64,000 nucleotides of DNA from Bacteroidaceae bacterium (GTDB lineage: Bacteria; Bacteroidota; Bacteroidia; Bacteroidales; Bacteroidaceae). The stretch lies in contig JAFUFW010000015.1 in the NCBI GenBank assembly GCA_017469685.1, positions 1-64,000 on the forward strand, given 5' to 3'. Under the pieces are notes generated by a model. The model searched no databases. It was not told where the DNA came from and saw nothing but the letters and a program-made list of their open reading frames with translations. This document shows, one piece after another, positions 24,907-34,151 of this stretch. A program made the translations under genes and the position numbers. Positions within the stretch are counted from its first letter, which is position 1. Each line of letters begins with the position of its first letter.

Positions 24907-25938
24907 TTATCCCTGCTTGATGAGCGGGCGGCATACTTTCTGCGCAAGCCAAAGGATGACGGGCGCAGAGACGAGACCTGCGATGGCATCTACGAGGTAG
25001 TGGGCGCGGATGTATACGGTGGCACAGCAGAGCAGGAGCCATAGCGGCAGGAAAAGGTATAGGAGCTTTGGGGCGTGGCGGCGGGAGAGCAGGAGCACAA
25101 TGGTAGAGACTCCGATGTGGCTGCTCGGGAATGCAGCCGTGGGACGCTCGCCCGCTTCCTGAGCAGAGGCTACGAGCTGATAGAAGAAGCCATCGGTGTA
25201 GCCCGGAGGAGCCAGGGCTGCGGTGTGGGAAGTGAAGTAGGTGCCAAGAGCCGGGAAGCGGCCGCAAAGGATATTGTCTATGCCTACGGCTTCGAAATAG
25301 AACTGGGGTCCTGCCACAGGCAGGAAGATGTAGATTACATAGAAAAGGAAGAAAGAGGCTATGATGAGAGCCGAGACGGACTTGAAAGCAGAAACTTGGA
25401 GATTGAAAACTGAGGCGTTCCGGCTCCGGGCGTTGTATGCTTTGATGAAAACGACGAGGACGAGGACGGCCATCATCGGGTAATAGCTCCAATAGCCGAG
25501 GTTGAAAGCCTCGCTCCAGAATGGCTGCGGCATGGCCTGGCTGAACTCAAGCGAGGGCTGGCAGCCGAAGAGAGTCTGGTCAGCAGCAGCGAAAAGGTGG
25601 TCGAGGTTGGGGAATGAGCGGTTGAACTCGTAGGTGTCGGGGTACCACAGGATGAGCCACGCGAGCTGGGCTGCCGTACGTAGGAAGGGGAAAAAGGGAA
25701 AGTGGAAACTGGCTTTAGCAGGTTGAGGGACGGAGTTTGCCCCTGAGGGATGAGCTAAGGCTACTTTTTCGAGACGGGAAGTGTAGAGGTGGTCGGCAAC
25801 CACGAGGGCGGCGGTCATGGCAAACCAGCCGACGCGTGTGACAAGCATCGTGGCGGAGTCTGCCAGCCAGGGCGCCATGATGGCCATCTGCACGCTTGTC
25901 AAGGCGCAGTAGACGGCCGCGACTTTCTCTATGGGCAA
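24907..25938 (-). CDS. PAP2-family membrane phosphatase / phosphotransferase
   Basis: This 343-aa protein has about six to seven membrane segments. The PAP2 active-site motifs are present near the C-terminus: PSSHIGVS (nucleophile-assisting His) and RAHYLVDAIAG (catalytic His and Asp). The long N-terminal membrane part and the YVIYIFLPVAGPQFYF segment suggest the inositol-phosphoceramide-synthase-like branch of the family rather than simple undecaprenyl-diphosphate phosphatases. Bacteroidetes make sphingolipids, so a role in lipid headgroup transfer is plausible, but the substrate is not determinable. The start at 25938 is the first ATG-type start of the frame; the true start could be slightly downstream. 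The epimerase gene lies 77 nt upstream on the same strand. Confidence 0.82.
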   Translation of the reverse strand: MPIEKVAAVYCALTSVQMAIMAPWLADSATMLVTRVGWFAMTAALVVADHLYTSRLEKVALAHPSGANSVPQPAKASFHFPFFPFLRTAAQLAWLILWYPDTYEFNRSFPNLDHLFAAADQTLFGCQPSLEFSQAMPQPFWSEAFNLGYWSYYPMMAVLVLVVFIKAYNARSRNASVFNLQVSAFKSVSALIIASFFLFYVIYIFLPVAGPQFYFEAVGIDNILCGRFPALGTYFTSHTAALAPPGYTDGFFYQLVASAQEAGERPTAAFPSSHIGVSTIVLLLSRRHAPKLLYLFLPLWLLLCCATVYIRAHYLVDAIAGLVSAPVILWLAQKVCRPLIKQG

Positions 25939-26015
25939 TAGTCTTTTCAGGAGTACGGATGATGGATTGAGAATGACAAATTACGAACTACGAATGATGC
26001 ATGATGCCTCAAGAA

Positions 26016-27056
26016 TCACAGCCAGCCCTCGTGCTTGTACCACCGCACGCTTTCGCGCACGCCCTCGGCGAGCGACCAGCGGGGCTCGTAGCCAAGGAGC
26101 TGACGGGCGGGAGTGATGTCGCAGTTCCAGTTGCGCTGGGCCAGGATGTGGTACTTGTCCATATTCAGCGTCGTAAGCTTGCCGAGTCGCTGGCACACGT
26201 AGCCGTTGACGGCGCAGACAGCGCGCAGGAACCACAGGGGAGCCTTTATGTGTACGACGCAGTGCGTGCCCATCTCCTGCTGGAGAAGGTCTGAGAAGGC
26301 GCGGCTGTTGTAGCTCTGGCCGTCGGAGAGGAAGAAGGCGCGGTGTACGACGTCGGCCTCGGGTCGCTCGCAGGCGAGGAAGACAGCCTGGACGACGTCG
26401 GCAACGTAAACGAAGGTTATCTCCTGAGGCCTGAAGCCCACGGCGAAGTCGACGTGCTGGCTTATGCTCTTGGCCATGAGAAAATAGTCGCGCTCGCGCG
26501 GGCCGTAGACGCCTGTCGGGCGCAGTACTACCCACGGCAGCTGCGTCTGCGTAGCCAGCCACTGCTCGGCGGCGAGCTTGCTCTCGCCATAGGCGGTGTT
26601 GGGCTGAGGAGTGTCAGTGTCGGTGATTTCGGGGTATAGCGTAGAGCCCTGCACCTGCTGTCTCTCCTTTATGGCCCCGAATATGCTGAGCGAACTGACG
26701 AAGACGAACCGGCGTGGACGCATCTGCTGCTGCTCAAGAGCCATGATGAGGTTTTTCGTGCCCTCGGTATTGGTGCGGAAGAAGCCCTCGCGGCGCAGGC
26801 TCTTAGTGGCTCCTGCAGCGTGGACGACGTAGTCCCAGCCCTGTCCGCCCATCTCTTCTTTCAGCGCTGCGAGCTGCCCTGCAAGGCGCTCGCGGCTGCC
26901 AAGGTCAAGCTCAGCAAAGCGGATGCGCGGGTCGGTAAGGTACTTACGGCTGCTCGATGCACGCACGCCGGCCCACACTTCGTAGCCTCGGCTGATGCCT
27001 TCGCTGACGATGAAACTGCCTATGAAGCCCGAGGCTCCTGTAACAAGTATTCTCAT
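26016..27056 (-). CDS. NAD-dependent epimerase/dehydratase
   Basis: This 346-aa short-chain dehydrogenase of the extended type opens with the nucleotide-binding VTGASGFIGSFIV (GxxGxxG) and has VVHAAGATKS, the catalytic serine region FVSSLSIFGA, and the YGESK (YxxxK) motif. It most likely acts on a nucleotide sugar or a steroid/lipid-like substrate; relatives in Bacteroidales are annotated only generally. It precedes the PAP2 gene on the same strand and the two may form an operon in lipid or envelope metabolism. Substrate unknown. Confidence 0.88.
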   Translation of the reverse strand: MRILVTGASGFIGSFIVSEGISRGYEVWAGVRASSSRKYLTDPRIRFAELDLGSRERLAGQLAALKEEMGGQGWDYVVHAAGATKSLRREGFFRTNTEGTKNLIMALEQQQMRPRRFVFVSSLSIFGAIKERQQVQGSTLYPEITDTDTPQPNTAYGESKLAAEQWLATQTQLPWVVLRPTGVYGPRERDYFLMAKSISQHVDFAVGFRPQEITFVYVADVVQAVFLACERPEADVVHRAFFLSDGQSYNSRAFSDLLQQEMGTHCVVHIKAPLWFLRAVCAVNGYVCQRLGKLTTLNMDKYHILAQRNWNCDITPARQLLGYEPRWSLAEGVRESVRWYKHEGWL

Positions 27057-27083
27057 AAGAAGATGAACGTAATTATTATATGA

Positions 27084-27240
27084 GCCACAGATTACACTGA
27101 TTGCAAGGACTCATCTTTTGTGACCTTCCGTAAATCTGTGAAATTCTGAGTCTAATTACACGGATCCTTCAAGTGTAAATCGTAAGCAAACACTGAGCGA
27201 GAGGCTGAAAAGAACCTGCTTAATCCGCGGAATCTGTGGC
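27084..27240. repeat. Intergenic inverted repeat GCCACAGATT / AATCTGTGGC
   Basis: The 208-nt gap between the epimerase start and the metG stop holds GCCACAGATT (27084-27093) and its inverse at 27231-27240, with further CTGTGAAATTCTG and TAATTACACGGAT fragments between. This looks like the degenerate ATCTGTG-type intergenic repeats common in Bacteroidales. No gene is visible here. Confidence 0.5.
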
Positions 27241-27264
27241 CCTTCATTATTTACCTCATGAGGC

Positions 27265-29319
27265 TCATCCGACCTGACTTCCAGGCTTCACCTCGCGCAG
27301 GGGCGTGATGACCGAGAGCGAGCCGTCGAAGTTTACGGCAGAGAGTATCATGCCCTGGCTCTCGAGGCCCATCATCTTACGCGCAGGGAAGTTGGCTATG
27401 AAGCAAACCTGCCGGCCCACGAGCTCTTCGGGCTCGTAGTGCTGGGCGATTCCGCTGAGGATGGTGCGGTTCTCCAGTCCGTCGGCAATCTCGAACTTCA
27501 ACAGCTTGTTGGATTTCTTCACCCGCTCGCAAGAGAGGACAGTGCCGACGCGTATGTCGAGACGCTCGAAGTCGTCGAAGGTCACTTCCTTCTTCACGGG
27601 CTCGGCTTTGAAGGCGGCAGCCTCGTTTTCCTTCTTGATGCGTGCGAGGCGGTCTATCTGCTTCTGAATGGCTTCATCCTCAATCTTCTCGAAGAGCAGT
27701 TCTGGCTTGGCCAGCTGGTGGCCTGCAGCCAGCAGCTCGGTGGAGCCGAGGTTGTCCCAACCCAGCGGGTCAACGTTGAGCATAGCATACAGTTTCTTCG
27801 ATGAGAATGGCAGGAATGGCTCGAAGGCTATTGCGAGGTTGGCAGTCAGCTGTAGGCTGATGCTGATTATAGTCTTGACGCGCTCGGGGTCGGTCTTTAT
27901 GACCTTCCACGGTTCGCTGTCGGCCAAGTACTTATTGCCGATGCGTGCGAGGTTCATAGCCTCCTTCTGAGCGTCGCGGAAGCGGAAGTTGTCGAGCAGG
28001 CTCTCTACTTTTGCCTTGACGTCCTTGAACTCGGCAATGGTCTGCAGGTCGTAGTCGGTGAGCTCGCCGCAGGCGGGCACTACTCCCTCGTAGTACTTCT
28101 GCGTCAGCTGTAGGGCCCGGTTGACGAAGTTGCCGTAGATGGCCACGAGCTCATTGTTGTTTCGGGCCTGGAACTCTGCCCACGTGAAGTCGTTGTCCTT
28201 AGTCTCGGGCGCCGAGGCTGTGAGGGCATAGCGCAGGACGTCCTGCTTGCCGGGGAAGTCGACGAGATACTCGTGCAACCATACGGCCCAGTTGCGGGAT
28301 GTGGATATCTTGTCGCCCTCGAGGTTGAGGAACTCGTTGGCGGGGACGTTGTCGGGCATGATATAATCTCCGTGGGCCCGCATCATCACTGGGAAGATAA
28401 TGCAGTGGAACACGATATTATCCTTGCCTATGAAGTGTACGAGGCGCGTGTCCTCGTCCTGCCACCACCGCTGCCAGGAACCCCAGCGGGCGTGGTCGCT
28501 CTCGCAGAGTTCCTTGGTGTTGGAGATATATCCTATGGGCGCGTCGAACCACACGTAGAGCACCTTGCCCTCGGCGCCCTCTACGGGCACGGGAATACCC
28601 CAGTCGAGGTCGCGCGTCATGGCGCGCGGCTGCAGCTCCATGTCGAGCCAGCTCTTGCACTGCCCGTAGACGTTTGAGCGCCACTCCTTGTGGCCTTCGA
28701 GGATCCACTCCTTCAGCCAGCCCTCATACTCGTTGAGCGGGAGGAACCAGTTCGTGGTGTCCTTGAGTATGAGCTTGGCTCCGCTCTCTTTGGAGCGTGG
28801 GTTGATGAGCTCAGTAGGGTCGAGGTCGCGGCCGCACTTCTCGCACTGGTCGCCGTTGGCCTCGTTGTGGCAATGCGGACATTCGCCTACGATGTCGCGG
28901 TCGGTCTTGAAGGTGCCAGTCTGCTCGTCGTAGAACTGCTTGGTCGTCTTCTCGATGAGCTTACCGTCGTCGTAAAGCTTGCGGAAGAAGTCGCTGGCGA
29001 ACTGGTGGTGGATCTTCGAGGTTGTGCGGGAATAGACGTCGAACGAGATGCCGAACTCCTCGAAGGAGTCCTTGATCATCTTATGGTAGCGGTCGACGAC
29101 CTGCTGCGGCGTGATGCCCTCTTTGCGTGCGCGCTGCGTCACGGGCACTCCGTGCTCGTCAGAGCCTCCGATGAACATAACGTCCTCGCCCTTCAAGCGG
29201 AGGTAGCGAACGTAGATATCGGCCGGGACGTAGACGCCTGCGAGATGACCGATGTGTACGCCGCCGTTGGCGTATGGCAGTGCAGATGTGACGGTAGTTC
29301 TCTTGAAATTCTTTTGCAT
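27265..29319 (-). CDS. metG: Methionyl-tRNA synthetase
   Basis: This 684-aa class I synthetase charges tRNA-Met. The HIGH motif is at residues 22-25 ([12 protein letters not shown]), the zinc knuckle is [17 protein letters not shown], and the KMSKS loop appears as KISTS in [15 protein letters not shown]-terminal tRNA-binding OB-fold (about 575-684; [20 protein letters not shown] and [16 protein letters not shown]) is fused, the long form usual in Bacteroidetes. A -7 box lies 29 nt upstream on the minus strand, and a 22-bp-register palindrome array lies about 110 nt upstream. Confidence 0.98.
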   Translation of the reverse strand: MQKNFKRTTVTSALPYANGGVHIGHLAGVYVPADIYVRYLRLKGEDVMFIGGSDEHGVPVTQRARKEGITPQQVVDRYHKMIKDSFEEFGISFDVYSRTTSKIHHQFASDFFRKLYDDGKLIEKTTKQFYDEQTGTFKTDRDIVGECPHCHNEANGDQCEKCGRDLDPTELINPRSKESGAKLILKDTTNWFLPLNEYEGWLKEWILEGHKEWRSNVYGQCKSWLDMELQPRAMTRDLDWGIPVPVEGAEGKVLYVWFDAPIGYISNTKELCESDHARWGSWQRWWQDEDTRLVHFIGKDNIVFHCIIFPVMMRAHGDYIMPDNVPANEFLNLEGDKISTSRNWAVWLHEYLVDFPGKQDVLRYALTASAPETKDNDFTWAEFQARNNNELVAIYGNFVNRALQLTQKYYEGVVPACGELTDYDLQTIAEFKDVKAKVESLLDNFRFRDAQKEAMNLARIGNKYLADSEPWKVIKTDPERVKTIISISLQLTANLAIAFEPFLPFSSKKLYAMLNVDPLGWDNLGSTELLAAGHQLAKPELLFEKIEDEAIQKQIDRLARIKKENEAAAFKAEPVKKEVTFDDFERLDIRVGTVLSCERVKKSNKLLKFEIADGLENRTILSGIAQHYEPEELVGRQVCFIANFPARKMMGLESQGMILSAVNFDGSLSVITPLREVKPGSQVG

Positions 29320-29347
29320 AGTAGGTGTGTATTATGAATAATTTGCC

Positions 29348-29356
29348 GCAAAGGTA
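29348..29356 (-). promoter_or_regulatory. -7 box upstream of metG
   Basis: On the minus strand TACCTTTGC lies at 29356-29348, 28 nt before the metG ATG, matching the Bacteroidetes -7 element. No convincing -33 element. Confidence 0.6.
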
Positions 29357-29430
29357 GTCATTTTTATCGACTTTCGTCATAAGAAATGCATTTTTGTTGT
29401 GGGCGGGACCTGAAAAAGCGGCTACGAAAA

Positions 29431-29525
29431 AACCCTTAAGGGTTCCGGGCATAACCCTTAAGGGTTTTGGCGATAACCCTTAAGGGTTCGGCGGATAACC
29501 CTTAAGGGTTTTTTCCGTAGGGGTT
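29431..29525. repeat. 22-bp-register array of the palindrome AACCCTTAAGGGTT (copy 2)
   Basis: Four perfect AACCCTTAAGGGTT units begin at 29431, 29453, 29475 and 29497, exactly 22 bp apart, with 8-nt spacers CCGGGCAT, TTGGCGAT, CGGCGGAT and TTTTCCGT. A degenerate half unit (AGGGGTT) sits at the next register position, 29519. The layout, including the terminal half unit followed by GA, matches the copy at 9691. It lies between the stop of the esterase gene (29631) and the metG promoter. Confidence 0.92.
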
Positions 29526-29630
29526 GAGGCTAACAGGTCAGGGGTACAAAAATATGCATACAAAGCCCTTGCTGGACTGACGGGTCAGCTACTATTAAAA
29601 CTCAATTAATGTTGGCGGAATGATGCTCGA

Positions 29631-32600
29631 CTACCTCACGTAGTACTTGTCGCCGCCGACGATGTAGACGCCCCGGTGCAGCTCGTTGACGCGCTGCCCT
29701 GCGAGGTTGTAGCAGGCCTCGGCCTTAGGGCTGACGGCTGACGTTGCCTTGATTGGGGTAAGGGTCTGACCGACGCCGACGAGCCACTCAGTAAGGTCGG
29801 CAACCATCTCGTCGTGGTGCTCGTAGGTTGTCTTGAAGCCGAAGCCGTGGCCGCCGGTATTGAAGCGGAGCACGTGGCAGGGTACGCCGGCCCGCTTCAG
29901 GGCGTTGGCGTAGCTGACGCTGTTCGTGACAGGCACGGTGCCGTCGTTGGAGGCATAGCAGATGAAGGCTTGTGGCGTGGATGCCGTGACTTGCTTATCG
30001 TTGCTATAGAGGCTGACGAGTGCTGCCGAGGGGTTAGAGCCGAGCAGGTTCTGGCGCGAACCGGCATGAGTGGCCGAGGCATTCATAGTGATGACAGGGT
30101 AGAAGAGGATCTGGAACACGGGCAGCTCGTCGCCTTCGGTGTGGGTGGCTACGGTGGAAGCAAGATGGCCTCCGGCCGAGAAGCCCATGACGCCTATCTG
30201 CCCCGTCTGGGTGTGGCATTCCTCAGCATTGTCGCGCAAGAACTTCATGGCCTCGCGAGCCTCGTTGAGGGGCCCGTCGGGGGCTGCAGGAGGCGTGGTG
30301 TAGGTGAGCACGGCTACGGTGTAGCCCAGCTCGTTGAGCATAGGAGCCCAGTCGGAACCCTCGCTGCTGCCGGCCACGTAAGCGTAGCCGCCACCGGGGA
30401 TGACGAGGATGGCGCGGCCGTTGGCCTTCTCGTCGTCGCTCTTGAAGAGCTGGAGAGTCGCGCCGGTGCTGAGCTTAACGTTCTCAATGGTGAGGCTGCC
30501 CACTTCGCTGACGCTGAAGATGCTGCCCACGTCTGTCTGGCTGTGCCAGAAGCCGAGATGGCCGCCCGAGCCTCCATACTCATTGATATAAGGGTACGAA
30601 GCCCCTTGAGAGGAAAGCAGGAAGCCTTTCTCGCTCTCGGTGATGCCCCACTTGTAGACGCCGTCGGCCAGGATGGCCACGTCGTTCTGCTTCTCTTCGC
30701 TATAGACGCGAGAGAGCGTCTTGGTGAGGTCTGAACGGTTGTAGACGACGATGCCGTCGTAGGGGTCGCCCTGGAAGGCCCATTGGTAGGCATCGGTCAC
30801 CACGTCGGCCTTCGTGGGTGTGGGGTTGCATTTGTAGCCATTGTCGGCAGTGACGTAGTTGGCACCCCCGCGCAGGGCAAGGTTGTACCAGTGGGCCTTT
30901 TCGAGGTTGGGCGAGAGTTCGAAGGGTAAGCTCCAAGTGGCCGTGACGTTGACGACGTTCGCCTGCCCCTTGACTAAGGTGACGGGAGTCTCGACAGAAT
31001 AGGTGGTGTAGGCCTTGCGGGGTACGTTCTCAGGCACTTCGCTGACGACGTCGCCGGCGATTCCACGGGCGGTGAGCTCCTCGAGGAAGCGGCCCTCAGA
31101 GTCGACGACGCGGTAAGTGACGGTCAGCTGGTTGCTCAGGAAATCGTCGAGGGCTGCGAGGGCCTCGGCGGGATCGAAGTCGCCCGCCTCGACGATAGCG
31201 GTCTGGTTGCCGGCATCACAGTTGGTCCAGCTGTTGAGCACCACGCCCTTCGAGGTTCCCGAGGCTGTGTTGGCGACGTAACCTTGCGAAGTGATGCAGT
31301 AGGGATATTTGGCATTGGCGCCCGTATATTGCACCTTGAAGGGCTCGATGACGCTGTTGGAAAGCAGGATATTGCTCCATCCGTTGGCATCGGTGACAGG
31401 GTCGCGATATAGGAATTTCTTGTCGGCAACGCTGTATATGTAGAGCTGGTCGTCGCGCGTGACGAATGCAAACTCGCCCTTAGTGGCACCGATGCCTGTC
31501 TTCACGGTGTTGGTGACGACGCCGTCCTTGGTGCCATAGCTGCCGCGGGACGTGGCTATGGTGTACTTCTTTGAGGCTGTGGGCTTGAAAAGGGCCCACG
31601 GTGCAAGCGGTTTCTTAATCTCAACGCCATCGGCCTCAATGAGCTTCAGCAGGCTTTGAGCCCAGACCTCAGCCAGCCTCTTGGCTCCAATCTGATTAGG
31701 ATGCAGGAAGAAGGTGCCTGCATTGCCGCTCTCGGCTGTGAACAGCACCTTGTTGTCCTCGAAATAGTCCCATACAGCGCGGTCGCCGGCGTAGACCTGC
31801 TCGTACTCTTCAACAATGGCGTCGAGGATGGGATAGTAGCTGTGGAGGCGATTCATGCCCTCCTCGAGATAACGGGCACCATTGTAGGTGTTGGGGCTGT
31901 ACCAGATAGGATAGTTGAGCACAATCTTGCAACCCGGCACTCCTTCGATGAGGGCATCGATGATTTTCTTGATGTTGGCGCGGTAGGTGTCGGTGGAGAC
32001 GGGAGCACCCTCAGTGCCTGAGCAGGCGCTGTCGTTAGTGCCGAGCATGATGGAAATATAGGTCAGGCCGCCATTGTTCTTCTGGTAAGCCTTGGCAGCG
32101 GTCAGCAAGCGCGTGAAATCGTCGCGGCCGGGGAGGAAACCGAGGGTGGTGATGCCGGAGTGACCTCCATTGTAGACGTTGGTGTTCACGCCAGTGGCCT
32201 CGCCGACCAGCTGGCCGCATACGATGGGCGGAGCCTGGGTGGCGGCGCTGCTGAGGGTGGCGCCGGCGGTGATGCTGTTGCCAATGAACAGGAGGTTGAT
32301 GTTGTCAGTGGGTTCAGGAGCTGGTTCTTCACCCTCGACAGCACGATAAACCTGGAAACGGCCGAGCGAGACGAAAGGATTGCCGTTGCTGTCGTAGCGG
32401 CTGCTGTTCGCGGCGTTCATAGTCTTCTTGACTACGAAACGAAGGTCGGTGTAGGCAGCACCGAGGGCGATATGGGGCGATGTATACTTGTCTGGCGAGA
32501 AGTTGTAAAAGTCGGCCTCCATATTCGTCAGATGAGTGATCTCTGTCCACTCGCCGTCGGGAAGATTGGCACCCTGAATGATGATGTCGGTGGGCGTGTC

Positions 32601-32939
32601 GAACGTGAAGCTCCACATGGAACCTATCATCGAGAAGATGATGTCGGTCTCGCCTTCGTTGAAGTGCACTTGGAGATAGGTGTCGGTGCCGGCTGGCAGG
32701 GGAGCCGGATTGCTCCATGCAGAGTGCCAGATGTACTGGTTGGTGCCATAGCCGTCGCTCTCTGGGCGTAAGAGGTTGGACGGCGGGAAGCCGCTCTGAG
32801 AATTGTTTGACGTAATCTGCGAACCGTCAGTAAGCAGAGCTGCGCCTTTCTTCCATACAAGGTCGGCAGCCTGTAAAGAAAAAGCCGCGAGGCTGAAGAA
32901 TGCAGCCAGCGCAAGAAAGGTTAGTTTGAAATGTTTCAT
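29631..32939 (-). CDS. Exported two-domain esterase: SGNH hydrolase fused to alpha/beta-hydrolase, with sorting-type tail
   Basis: This 1102-aa protein starts at ATG 32939 with a signal peptide (MKHFKLTFLALAAFFSLAAF, then SLQAA). An N-terminal beta-sandwich-like region (about 27-200) precedes an SGNH hydrolase (about 210-440) with GNSITAG (serine block), NGGHSGITT, LGTNDS and the FLHPNQIG block with the catalytic Asp/His region. A middle region (about 440-850) is beta-rich. An alpha/beta-hydrolase follows (about 860-1060) with oxyanion VIPGGGYAY, nucleophile elbow GFSAGGH, and acid/His ending in SNDGTVPV and GGHGFG. The tail is YNLAGQRVNE...GVYIVGGDKYYVR. Acetyl-ester removal from plant polysaccharides is the likely role of both catalytic domains. 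The upstream part of the frame (to 33017) is not used. Confidence 0.88.
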   Translation of the reverse strand: MKHFKLTFLALAAFFSLAAFSLQAADLVWKKGAALLTDGSQITSNNSQSGFPPSNLLRPESDGYGTNQYIWHSAWSNPAPLPAGTDTYLQVHFNEGETDIIFSMIGSMWSFTFDTPTDIIIQGANLPDGEWTEITHLTNMEADFYNFSPDKYTSPHIALGAAYTDLRFVVKKTMNAANSSRYDSNGNPFVSLGRFQVYRAVEGEEPAPEPTDNINLLFIGNSITAGATLSSAATQAPPIVCGQLVGEATGVNTNVYNGGHSGITTLGFLPGRDDFTRLLTAAKAYQKNNGGLTYISIMLGTNDSACSGTEGAPVSTDTYRANIKKIIDALIEGVPGCKIVLNYPIWYSPNTYNGARYLEEGMNRLHSYYPILDAIVEEYEQVYAGDRAVWDYFEDNKVLFTAESGNAGTFFLHPNQIGAKRLAEVWAQSLLKLIEADGVEIKKPLAPWALFKPTASKKYTIATSRGSYGTKDGVVTNTVKTGIGATKGEFAFVTRDDQLYIYSVADKKFLYRDPVTDANGWSNILLSNSVIEPFKVQYTGANAKYPYCITSQGYVANTASGTSKGVVLNSWTNCDAGNQTAIVEAGDFDPAEALAALDDFLSNQLTVTYRVVDSEGRFLEELTARGIAGDVVSEVPENVPRKAYTTYSVETPVTLVKGQANVVNVTATWSLPFELSPNLEKAHWYNLALRGGANYVTADNGYKCNPTPTKADVVTDAYQWAFQGDPYDGIVVYNRSDLTKTLSRVYSEEKQNDVAILADGVYKWGITESEKGFLLSSQGASYPYINEYGGSGGHLGFWHSQTDVGSIFSVSEVGSLTIENVKLSTGATLQLFKSDDEKANGRAILVIPGGGYAYVAGSSEGSDWAPMLNELGYTVAVLTYTTPPAAPDGPLNEAREAMKFLRDNAEECHTQTGQIGVMGFSAGGHLASTVATHTEGDELPVFQILFYPVITMNASATHAGSRQNLLGSNPSAALVSLYSNDKQVTASTPQAFICYASNDGTVPVTNSVSYANALKRAGVPCHVLRFNTGGHGFGFKTTYEHHDEMVADLTEWLVGVGQTLTPIKATSAVSPKAEACYNLAGQRVNELHRGVYIVGGDKYYVR

Positions 32940-33018
32940 GATTTGTTTATGACTATAAGTTCTGTAATAAAGATTCATGGAATCACCTGCAAACTTACAA
33001 TTAATATGATTATACAAG

Positions 33019-33057
33019 AAAGCGCCGCGCGTTAATCTTTGTTAACAGCGGCGCTTT
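33019..33057 (-). terminator. Terminator of the zinc-peptidase gene
   Basis: AAAGCGCCGC (33019-33028) and GCGGCGCTTT (33048-33057) pair around an inner GTTAA/TTAAC stem. It lies 45 nt past the minus-strand stop at 33102. The plus strand has a T6 run, and the minus strand reads TTTCTT. Confidence 0.75.
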
Positions 33058-33101
33058 TTTGAGTAAGAGAATGACTCCGCAACAAATAAGGAGCCGGGAG
33101 T

Positions 33102-33986
33102 TTAGAGCTGGCTTTCGCTGATGCTGAACGTGTCGCCGCGGCTCATGTCGCCAGTCTGCAGGCCGAGCTTGAGCCACTTCATGCGCTGTGCCGATGTGCC
33201 GTGGGTGAAACTCTCGGGCTGAGAATATCCGCGGGCTTTCTCCTGAAGGTAGTTGTCGCCAATGACCTGAGCGCACTTGATAGCTTCCATAAGGTCGCCA
33301 TCGTCGAGCGAGCCGTAGGTCTTGCCTTCGTGATGCCCCCAGACACCTGCGTAGAAGTCGGCCTGAAGCTCGATGCGGACACTGACCTTGTTGGCGGCTG
33401 TCTCGTTCATCTTGGCCATCTGGGCGTGGGCGCTGTTGAGAGTGCCAAGGAGGTGTTGAACATGGTGACCTACCTCGTGGGCAATGACGTAAGCATAGGC
33501 AAAGTCGCCATCTGCACCGAGCTGACTCTTCATAGAAGTGAAGAACGACAGGTCGATGTACAAAGCCTGGTCGGCAGAGCAGTAGAAAGGACCTACTGCG
33601 GCATTGCCTGCGCCGCAACCCGTCTGAACGCTACCTGTATAAAGCACCATGCGCGGGGGTATATAGGTCTTGCCCAATTGATTCTTAAACACGTCTGCCC
33701 ATACGTCCTCGGTGCTGGCAAGCACCTGCGAGGCGAAGAGGGCCAACTGCTGTTCCTCCTCTGTGAACTCACGTTCCTGCTGGCCGCTGGTTGAGACATT
33801 CTGGTTCGTGATAGCTTCGAGGCCGCCGGCTTGCTGGAAGGCCTGGAAGACGTTCCCGCCTGAGAGCCAAGCCATCAGGCAAGCGATGATTACACCTGCA
33901 AGGCCGCCTATACCAGCCTTCGTTGAACCGCTCATACGACGACGGTCGTCGACATTAGAGCTTTCTCTTCTTCCTGTTAAATCCAT
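33102..33986 (-). CDS. Neutral zinc metallopeptidase (YpfJ/zinicin-like)
   Basis: This 294-aa protein has a short cytoplasmic N-terminus, one membrane segment (about 25-45; GIGGLAGVIIACLMAWL) and an extracytoplasmic peptidase domain. The zinc motif is HEVGHH with His170, Glu171 and His174, followed by the third ligand region ELQADFYAGVWGHH. Conserved surroundings YTGSVQTGCGAGNAAVGPFYCSADQ (split here by reading) and FTHGTSAQR match the YpfJ family (PF04228). The substrate is unknown. A dispersed palindromic element lies just upstream, between it and typA. Confidence 0.92.
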   Translation of the reverse strand: MDLTGRRESSNVDDRRRMSGSTKAGIGGLAGVIIACLMAWLSGGNVFQAFQQAGGLEAITNQNVSTSGQQEREFTEEEQQLALFASQVLASTEDVWADVFKNQLGKTYIPPRMVLYTGSVQTGCGAGNAAVGPFYCSADQALYIDLSFFTSMKSQLGADGDFAYAYVIAHEVGHHVQHLLGTLNSAHAQMAKMNETAANKVSVRIELQADFYAGVWGHHEGKTYGSLDDGDLMEAIKCAQVIGDNYLQEKARGYSQPESFTHGTSAQRMKWLKLGLQTGDMSRGDTFSISESQL

Positions 33987-34011
33987 AATAAAACAAAAAA
34001 AGGGCCCAACC

Positions 34012-34147
34012 TCAGCCCTACCTTGCGGGAGGGAACAGTGACGTCTGATATTTGAGGTATGAGCCCAATGTTAAAGGGTTAGTTTATATGATTATTGATA
34101 TCTGCTACTGACAAGTAACCGCTCCATTCCTTAACGAGAGGGGAAGA
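34012..34147. repeat. Palindromic element between typA and the zinc-peptidase gene
   Basis: The element shares ordered landmarks with the one at the ribF start: GCCCTACC (34015), CGGGAGGGA, GGTATGAG, then AAGTAACCGCTCC and TTAACGAGAGGGG. Its arms (GGGAGGGAACAGTGAC and AAGTAACCGCTCCATTCC) are imperfect inverted copies. It occupies nearly the whole 165-nt gap. Confidence 0.6.
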
Positions 34148-34151
34148 GTCT

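Noticed and set aside
32940..33017. N-terminal extension of the two-esterase protein
   Set aside because: The signal peptide starts at 32939; upstream residues would block export.
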